Positions 40,760 through 45,088 of a stretch of DNA of 45,088 nucleotides are shown here, one piece after another (positions within the stretch are counted from its first letter, which is position 1; the number at the start of each line of letters is the position of its first letter). Origin of the DNA: Elusimicrobiota bacterium (GTDB lineage: Bacteria > Elusimicrobiota > Elusimicrobia > UBA1565 > UBA9628); assembly GCA_027406905.1 (NCBI GenBank), contig DAHZHT010000008.1, positions 1-45,088 of the forward strand, given 5' to 3'. Below the pieces are notes generated by a model. That model was not told the DNA's origin, did not search any database, and worked only from the letters and a program-made list of their open reading frames with translations. The translations under genes were made by a program, and so were the position numbers.

Positions 40760-41101
40760 CTAGGTTCGGCGTTTGATATAGCGCCAGCGGGGGTCTTTTT
40801 TAGCGGCTTCAACTAGGCGATTTATCTCTTCACGCTCTTCTCTCTCGATTAAAAAATTCAAAGGGTCATGATCCTCCGTTAATGAGAAGAGGGGCGATAA
40901 AGATAACTCATCGCTTGCCGTTTCGATGGGAACGGATTTCCCCCATTCATTCCTCCGGCGACGAAGAAAATCGCGGGCATTCCTGTTGAGAGCCAAGAAA
41001 TAACAGCCTTCATTAGGGAATTTTCCCGTCAAGAACTCGAAATTGGTCTCCGCAACCACCTCCTGGGCGGCCGGTTCATTTCTCACGATCCTTTTGGCCA
41101 T
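40760..41101 (-). CDS. hypothetical protein, weakly sigma-factor-like
   Basis: 113 residues of basic and acidic character, ending in RWRYIKRRT. The segment YFLALNRNARDFLRRRRNEW recalls region 2 of ECF-type sigma factors, and the following acidic linker with EREEREEINRL recalls the link to region 4. No region 4 follows in any frame I could read. It could be a truncated sigma-like factor or an unrelated accessory protein. The ATG is clear; the ribosome binding site is poor. Confidence 0.5.
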   Translation of the reverse strand: MAKRIVRNEPAAQEVVAETNFEFLTGKFPNEGCYFLALNRNARDFLRRRRNEWGKSVPIETASDELSLSPLFSLTEDHDPLNFLIEREEREEINRLVEAAKKDPRWRYIKRRT

Positions 41102-41556
41102 GCAAAGCGCTCTCGGCTGGTTGGTCTTGATAAACTCGGACGCATCAATGGCTAAGGTGGCCGGGAATGGATTTTAGCGCGGTTAAGTTGGCGGCGATGG
41201 ACATCAGCCGACTCTTTACTCCGATCTTCGCTGAAGAATCCGCGGCCATAGCGCCGTAAGCAGCTTCCTGCTAGTCGAGCAAAATATTTCAGCCCCCAAG
41301 AAAATGCGCGATTTGCTAAAATCAAATGTCAGTCGCGGTTGTTCCGTGCGCAACTTGGCGTCGTTTCAGGTCGTTAATCTTTGGCGCGTCGTGGTCCTGT
41401 TCGGAGTGGTCGTCAGCTTCTCTATAAAAATGGAGGCGCTTATGCTACTGAACATTGATGTCAGTCTGGTGGTGGGGGCAGCTCTTCTGGGGAGGTCCGA
41501 CTCAGCTCCAAAATCATAAGGAACTGGGCGTCGCTGAAATTTTATGACCGAATGCC
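41102..41556. other. no supportable gene
   Basis: About 450 bases. One 71-codon frame on the plus strand (41304-41519) has no ribosome binding site and no recognisable sequence. I see no other structure until the minihelix at 41557. Confidence 0.5.
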
Positions 41557-41594
41557 GGGAGAGAGCCTAAGGGTTCGATTCCCTTACTCTCCCA
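41557..41594 (+). other. tRNA-minihelix-like hairpin (possible tRNA 3' remnant)
   Basis: GGGAGAG (41557-41563) pairs with CTCTCCC (41587-41593). Inside, after a four-base bulge AGCC, TAAGGG pairs with CCCTTA around the canonical T loop TTCGATT. A discriminator-like A at 41594 is followed by TTTT. It has the acceptor and T arms of a tRNA but no D or anticodon arm. It may be the 3' end of a tRNA or tmRNA left by integration, or an independent minihelix. Confidence 0.5.
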
Positions 41595-41603
41595 TTTTAT
41601 CCT

Positions 41604-41954
41604 GTGAGGCGTCCAGTAGACCCAAAAGTTTTTTCGACGATAGACTTTCAGCTATCCAGCGACCCACTCAAGTCCGGAGCGGCCTCGGCCACGCTCAAGA
41701 TCGAGGCGACCAGCAAGTACATGGAGTTGGAGGGCGAACTGCCGCCGGGCTCGCCCTTGAACCCCACCAAGAACACCATCTCCTGCATCTTCATCGAGGA
41801 CAAGGGCGACGCCGTCGTCCTCGTTGACGGCGAAACCTTCAAGAAGTTCGAGTTCCGCGGCAAGAAGCTCAAGGGCCTCTGGATCGCCCAGGGGCGGGAT
41901 GTCAAGACTGACCTTTGGAAAATATCCCGGAGTTCGAATGTTCGTACGGATTAG
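41604..41954 (+). pseudogene. GC-rich gene fragment, weakly LigD 3'-phosphoesterase-like
   Basis: The frame starts with a GTG at 41604 and reads for 116 codons. Codons from about 41,650 to 41,900 end strongly in G or C (for example AAG, CTC, GCC, GTC), unlike the neighbours. FEFRGKKLKGLWIAQGR...LWKISRS resembles the C-terminal strands of the LigD phosphoesterase domain, but the catalytic histidines are absent. No ribosome binding site is seen. I interpret it as a truncated foreign fragment. Confidence 0.35.
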
Positions 41955-41986
41955 CGCGATGACCTGGCGATATTTTACGATTGAAA

Positions 41987-42967
41987 CTATGTGGGATGCT
42001 CGAGCATGTAAAGGACCGTATTGTGAATGTCATTTACCAGGTTTGGATTTTGCTCGAAAATTAGCGGTAGATACTCAAGCAGTTGCTGCGCAGTTTCAAG
42101 TTTTGCGATCACTCCCCGTAAAGCCATAGACTGAACACGGGGACACGCAAGTCTGAGTAATTGCTCGAAGCGCTCCAGTTCTGCCGTAGGGATGTCATGG
42201 CGACGAAGGCCTGCGTGTAGCGAATCATTTCGGAACTTCCGGATATCGCGGAATCTTTTTAAGATTTGCGTGCGCCATGCTCTGTAGCGAGCATGAGATG
42301 CTAAACGGGACAGCAGGGAACGTTGAACAAGGGGAACAGCTCCCCCCGTTGGGAAACCGAGACCCCACATGACTCGTGGAACAACGTCTTCGTCTCGCAT
42401 CAGCATCCAGATCGCTTCAAGAGCAAACCAGCGGAACAGAACACGCAATTGATAATCCCTTTCCCATCGGGCTTTTCGAGTCCAATGCACAGATCGAATT
42501 AACCTGGTGCCCAGGTCTGTTCTGGGACGGCTCAGAAGGTATTGGCCAACATCAAGAGGAGGATATTTTTCCGTCATGATAAAAAAACATGGATGGGGAC
42601 CAAATTCTGGCAAGAGATCTCGCGCAACAACCTCGCCACTGCCAAGGTCACGCGTGTATCCTGCGTTCAAAAAAGCGAATCGACTTAGGCCAGTTCCCGT
42701 GAAGTCGAGAACGTCTAGTACCTCATCGAATCTTGCTTCTGCGAATCGCTGGGCTTGTAACGCCGTTTCGGCCTCAATGATTACGCGGATGCGCATTCCG
42801 ATGTTTGTGGTTTCAGACCAATTTTCCAATGATTGGGCGATTGCCTTTGCCTCAGAGGGAGTATCGAGGACGGCTGGATAGACTTCTACATCATCCAAGC
42901 AATAGGCGCGCGGCCTATAGAAGCCCGCATCGTTAAGGACTCGTGCAACAACAAACTTGGAACTCAT
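41987..42967 (-). CDS. HEPN (Apea-like) domain protein
   Basis: 326 residues. The N-terminal half (about 1-165) is an unrecognised domain rich in acidic and hydrophobic residues. The C-terminal half is helical and contains DIRKFRNDSLHAGLR, where R246-x4-H251 matches the HEPN ribonuclease motif RNxxxH; helices before it (RVLFRWFALEAIWMLM) fit the Apea-HEPN type. HEPN proteins commonly act as RNases in toxin-antitoxin, abortive-infection or anti-phage systems. It overlaps the preceding gene by four bases, so the pair is coupled. Activity and target are inferred, not shown. Confidence 0.7.
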   Translation of the reverse strand: MSSKFVVARVLNDAGFYRPRAYCLDDVEVYPAVLDTPSEAKAIAQSLENWSETTNIGMRIRVIIEAETALQAQRFAEARFDEVLDVLDFTGTGLSRFAFLNAGYTRDLGSGEVVARDLLPEFGPHPCFFIMTEKYPPLDVGQYLLSRPRTDLGTRLIRSVHWTRKARWERDYQLRVLFRWFALEAIWMLMRDEDVVPRVMWGLGFPTGGAVPLVQRSLLSRLASHARYRAWRTQILKRFRDIRKFRNDSLHAGLRRHDIPTAELERFEQLLRLACPRVQSMALRGVIAKLETAQQLLEYLPLIFEQNPNLVNDIHNTVLYMLEHPT

Positions 42968-43554
42968 TTCCTCGTAGCACGGAGAAGATTAATGAGTCGG
43001 GTTCTTAGCAGCGTTAGCGCTTGTTGCATCTGCCTTTGACCGAGATGTGGTTCACTCTTCCCATGTAAAATTGTTCTGATCAACAATTCGGAGTCTGCCA
43101 TCTGAAGCGCGGCATCGATGGCCACATCAAAGCAAAGCCAGTCATCACCGACACGATCCAACATTTCATTTGCATACAGCCGTGCCATATCTCTATGCCC
43201 TCCAAGAAGCAGCATGATCACGCCGGTTACCATCAGAACTTCATCAGGAGCCTTCAAACTCTCCGCACGAACTTGAGCGCCCCTTGCCATTGCAAAGTCA
43301 CTCTTGCCAGCTGCTATGGCTACGAGCAATCGGCAGATAGAAACATCTGTCGGCAATGCTGCTCCAAGAATATTTGCAAAATAGCCCGCCTCTAGGAATT
43401 TTCCTTCTTTAACAAGAAGCTCCGTAAAATGGAGGAGGGTATTTAAATCCGAATTCTTGCAAACAACTGGAAAAAGGGTATCGATCACACTCTTGCCGTT
43501 ACCCTGGAAGTTGGCTAGAGCTGTTTTTAGATTGGCGCTGGTAGGATTTCCCAA
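42964..43554 (-). CDS. helical repeat-like protein, partner of the HEPN gene
   Basis: 196 residues, almost entirely alpha-helical with Ala- and Leu-rich pairs (LLHFTELLVKEGKFLEAGYFANILG, VTGVIMLLLGGHRDMARLYANEML), as in TPR/SEL1-like solenoids. I recognise no family. The start is a TTG at 43554 without a clear ribosome binding site; the frame is open a little further upstream (SSPPSLSKFLGN), so the true N terminus may differ. The ATGA overlap with the HEPN gene suggests a stoichiometric partner, for example antitoxin or sensor; this is inference. Confidence 0.6.
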   Translation of the reverse strand: MGNPTSANLKTALANFQGNGKSVIDTLFPVVCKNSDLNTLLHFTELLVKEGKFLEAGYFANILGAALPTDVSICRLLVAIAAGKSDFAMARGAQVRAESLKAPDEVLMVTGVIMLLLGGHRDMARLYANEMLDRVGDDWLCFDVAIDAALQMADSELLIRTILHGKSEPHLGQRQMQQALTLLRTRLINLLRATRK

Positions 43555-43756
43555 AAATTTACTCAGACTTGGTGGAGATGAAATGATCCCTCAAATAGGA
43601 CCGTAACATGGAGTGATCGTAGGATTTTTCGCCATATCAGACCAAGAATTACAACCATGAACAGTTTAAACGGTTCATGGACAAAGCCCGGTGCATGGCG
43701 TAATCTATGAGCGCATGATCCCGAACCAAGGTCGCCCAGGAAACCAAACGGTCCGC

Positions 43757-44383
43757 TCATTGCTCTTGCCTTAGGTAGGGAGAAATCTTTTCTTTGCATT
43801 CCTTGAAAGCCGCATCGGCTGCCTGCTTGGCGGCTTCTTCCTGCTTGGCAGTTTGTGCCGCAGCCAGTTGTTCGGCGTTCCCGTATCCGCCCGAGAGTTG
43901 TTGTTTGCTGCCGATTTCAATTTCCTTTTTGCGGATTATCTCAAAGTTTTTTCTTATCTCGCCGATATGACCAACAACGCCGGTGAATAGAATTTCACCT
44001 TCGAACTCCAATTCCATAAGAACTCTGTATATCTTGCCGTCTTTGGTTTCTTGAAATTTTTTCATTACGCCAGCCGACGTCGCATCCTTAATATCCTGAA
44101 TGGAAAAATCATAGAGAATGGTCCCGACCAACTCGCGGAGGCGGACATAATAGTCCAGTCTTTTATCCCAATATTGATCTTTTCTCCGTTGGACGTGCTT
44201 CTCCCTCTCGAACTCACGGTCTTTTTCTGCGCGCCACAGCTGACCAGCCGTAAACAGCAATGCGGCAAGAGGAAAGCAAACGTCCTTAAAAAGCGACAAG
44301 CTGTGCGAGCAAAAGACATGAATTCCTGCTCCGACAAAAGCGAAGAAGAAAATCCAAAATAGCGTTGCGTAAAAAAACTTCAT
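43757..44383 (-). CDS. membrane protein with cytoplasmic coiled-coil
   Basis: 208 residues with two N-terminal transmembrane helices (FYATLFWIFFFAFVGAGIHVF and VCFPLAALLFTAGQLW). A charged region (ERAEKD...EREKHVQRRKDQYWDKRLDYY) and an Ala/Glu/Lys-rich coiled coil near the end (LAAAQTAKQEEAAKQAADAAFKE) follow. I do not recognise a family. It lies 200 bases upstream of the HEPN pair in the same direction. TATAAT lies seven bases before the ATG with a poor -35 box. A role as membrane sensor or effector for the neighbouring genes is speculative. Confidence 0.6.
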   Translation of the reverse strand: MKFFYATLFWIFFFAFVGAGIHVFCSHSLSLFKDVCFPLAALLFTAGQLWRAEKDREFEREKHVQRRKDQYWDKRLDYYVRLRELVGTILYDFSIQDIKDATSAGVMKKFQETKDGKIYRVLMELEFEGEILFTGVVGHIGEIRKNFEIIRKKEIEIGSKQQLSGGYGNAEQLAAAQTAKQEEAAKQAADAAFKECKEKISPYLRQEQ

Positions 44384-44427
44384 CCCTTGTATTATACCTC
44401 TCTCTTTAGGCTTTCACTGAATTTTCT

Positions 44428-44581
44428 AGCCCAACTTCCGCAGCAAAGCTGTAGAATTGCCTGTTTTCAGAAATTCCGATTTATTCCCTCCGATGGAGAA
44501 TCCTTTCTGACTGGCAAAAAATGGCATGTAGTGGCGACTTTTCACTTTTTGCCTCTCCGTCGAGGCTGCGGAAGTTGGGCT
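44428..44581. repeat. perfect 17-bp inverted repeat with 120-base spacer
   Basis: AGCCCAACTTCCGCAGC (44428-44444) and GCTGCGGAAGTTGGGCT (44565-44581) are exact reverse complements. The 120 bases between them show no gene. No target duplication is visible at the outer edges. It looks like terminal repeats of a miniature element or a long hairpin. Confidence 0.6.
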
Positions 44582-44805
44582 GCCCCTGAGAGCGCAAATC
44601 GAAGCAGGTCAGATTTTTTACTCTGCGAACTCGTCGGCTTATCGACTTGTACTCCATTCAAAATAAAGACAGCGAACGATTGTTCCACAACTTTATCCAT
44701 TTCCCCACCGCTTATATTGCAACGAACGCCCGCCGCCCTGAGAGGTTGCGCCGTAGCCTGCGCGGCATTTTTGAGTTGAGGTCGCGAGTGAACCACCAGA
44801 ATTCA

Positions 44806-44850
44806 TGACAGTCTGGAACGAAAATCCAAAACCTTTCGTGTGGACTGTCA
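44806..44850. repeat. imperfect hairpin
   Basis: TGACAGTC (44806-44813) pairs with GACTGTCA (44843-44850), and ACGAAA (44818-44823) with TTTCGT (44834-44839), around a small internal loop and a ten-base loop. Possible protein-binding or structured RNA site. Confidence 0.4.
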
Positions 44851-44966
44851 CAGTGGAATCTATCGTCAAAAAACTCTCACGTTGCCGCCAAACATTGGAG
44901 CAGATTCAGCCGGGCTGCACTCTTGCGCGCAGGAGGAAAACGAAAAATTAATTGTCCAGTTATTTA

Positions 44967-45088
44967 ATGGACACTACACTGGCGGAGAAACACCCCGCTC
45001 TTTCTGACGCCAAATTAAGCGATCTCCTGCGAAGGCTTTACGGCGCGGAGCTGTCCCGGCGTTCCGTCGCGCAATACCGAAGCGAACT
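44967..45088 (+). CDS. partial frame with RpoN-box-like sequence
   Basis: The frame opens at ATG 44967 (or TTG 44952) and runs off the right edge after about 40 codons. It reads KHPALSDAKLSDLLRRLYG, then ELSRRSVAQYRSE. This resembles the C-terminal DNA-binding part of sigma-54, in which PLSDxxIxxLL is followed by the RpoN box ARRTVAKYRE. The sequence before the ATG does not continue in frame as sigma-54, so this is either a truncated rpoN-like remnant or an unrelated helix-turn-helix protein. The visible part is too short to decide. Confidence 0.4.
   Translation, partial: MDTTLAEKHPALSDAKLSDLLRRLYGAELSRRSVAQYRSE

Larger units (their letters stand above)
44384..44966. other. no supportable gene; contains repeats
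   Basis: Reading frames here (for example 44542-44796 minus) lack ribosome binding sites and recognisable sequence. The region contains the 17-bp inverted repeat and the hairpin listed separately. It could be a small transposon remnant. Confidence 0.4.

Noticed and set aside
41304..41519. 71-codon plus-strand frame
   Set aside because: No ribosome binding site, no similarity I can name, and it lies in a gene-free accessory stretch.
41240..41594. possible tmRNA gene ending in the T arm at 41594
   Set aside because: No tmRNA 5' end, no tag reading frame ending in Ala-Ala, and the 5' acceptor strand is only 30 bases away, so a normal tmRNA cannot be folded.
43563..43799. 78-codon minus-strand frame
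   Set aside because: It overlaps the membrane coiled-coil gene and has no coding character.
44428..44581. complete insertion sequence
   Set aside because: The 120-base spacer cannot encode a transposase and no target-site duplication is visible.
44542..44796. 84-codon minus-strand frame and overlapping plus-strand frame 44387-44779
   Set aside because: One contains an arm of the 17-bp repeat, the other contains both; no ribosome binding site and no family resemblance.
1..45088. CRISPR array or rRNA operon
   Set aside because: No regularly spaced direct repeats and no rRNA-like sequence were seen on either strand.

Overview
The window looks like a chromosomal contig of a Gram-negative bacterium from an uncultured lineage. 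My best inference is Elusimicrobiota or a close relative. The basis is the mix of a short type IV pilin of the Elusimicrobium type, PilT, outer-membrane beta-barrels, a GatCAB amidotransferase operon, complex I genes and a compact murB-ftsQ-ftsA-ftsZ block. No rRNA gene or other decisive marker is present, so this placement is not proven.

Positions 1-18,900 are mostly minus-strand core genes. They include a complex I fragment (nuoG, nuoH running off the left edge), a NUDIX/hydrolase pair and a pilin. A tightly overlapping operon pcrA-gatC-gatA-NUDIX-gatB follows (read right to left), then an envelope pair (LysM lytic transglycosylase and a lipoprotein-like hydrolase). One plus-strand low-complexity secreted protein and two exported or unknown proteins come next. 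The block ends with a remarkable 1007-residue FtsH-like protein that has two AAA+ modules and a signal peptide. Two related hairpin-rich intergenic elements lie near 12.75 kb and 18.9 kb.

Positions 19,000-34,300 are mainly plus strand. They hold a beta-barrel, a convergent PQQ-type beta-propeller, and then a long run of touching or overlapping genes: murB-ftsQ-ftsA-ftsZ-pilT-deoxynucleoside kinase-ATPase-TOPRIM protein-pgeF-hisC-cmk-rpsA-TPR-small membrane protein. The ATPase/TOPRIM pair resembles split OLD-type or defence ATPase-nuclease modules but sits inside a housekeeping operon.

Positions 34,300-37,800 hold an AT-rich convergent gap, a putative DNA-binding protein behind a very good promoter with palindromes and DnaA-box-like repeats, a porin-like barrel, a TPR protein and tRNA-Arg(CCU).

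From the tRNA to the right end (37,850-45,088) the window is accessory: tyrosine integrase, excisionase-like protein, small membrane protein, replication-relaxation-family protein, nested inverted repeats and gene remnants. A tRNA-minihelix-like structure, a GC-rich gene fragment, a HEPN RNase-like protein with a helical partner, a membrane coiled-coil protein, a perfect 17-bp inverted repeat and the start of an RpoN-box-like reading frame follow. The best candidates for an undescribed system are the tandem-AAA FtsH-like protein, the ATPase/TOPRIM pair and the HEPN gene pair.
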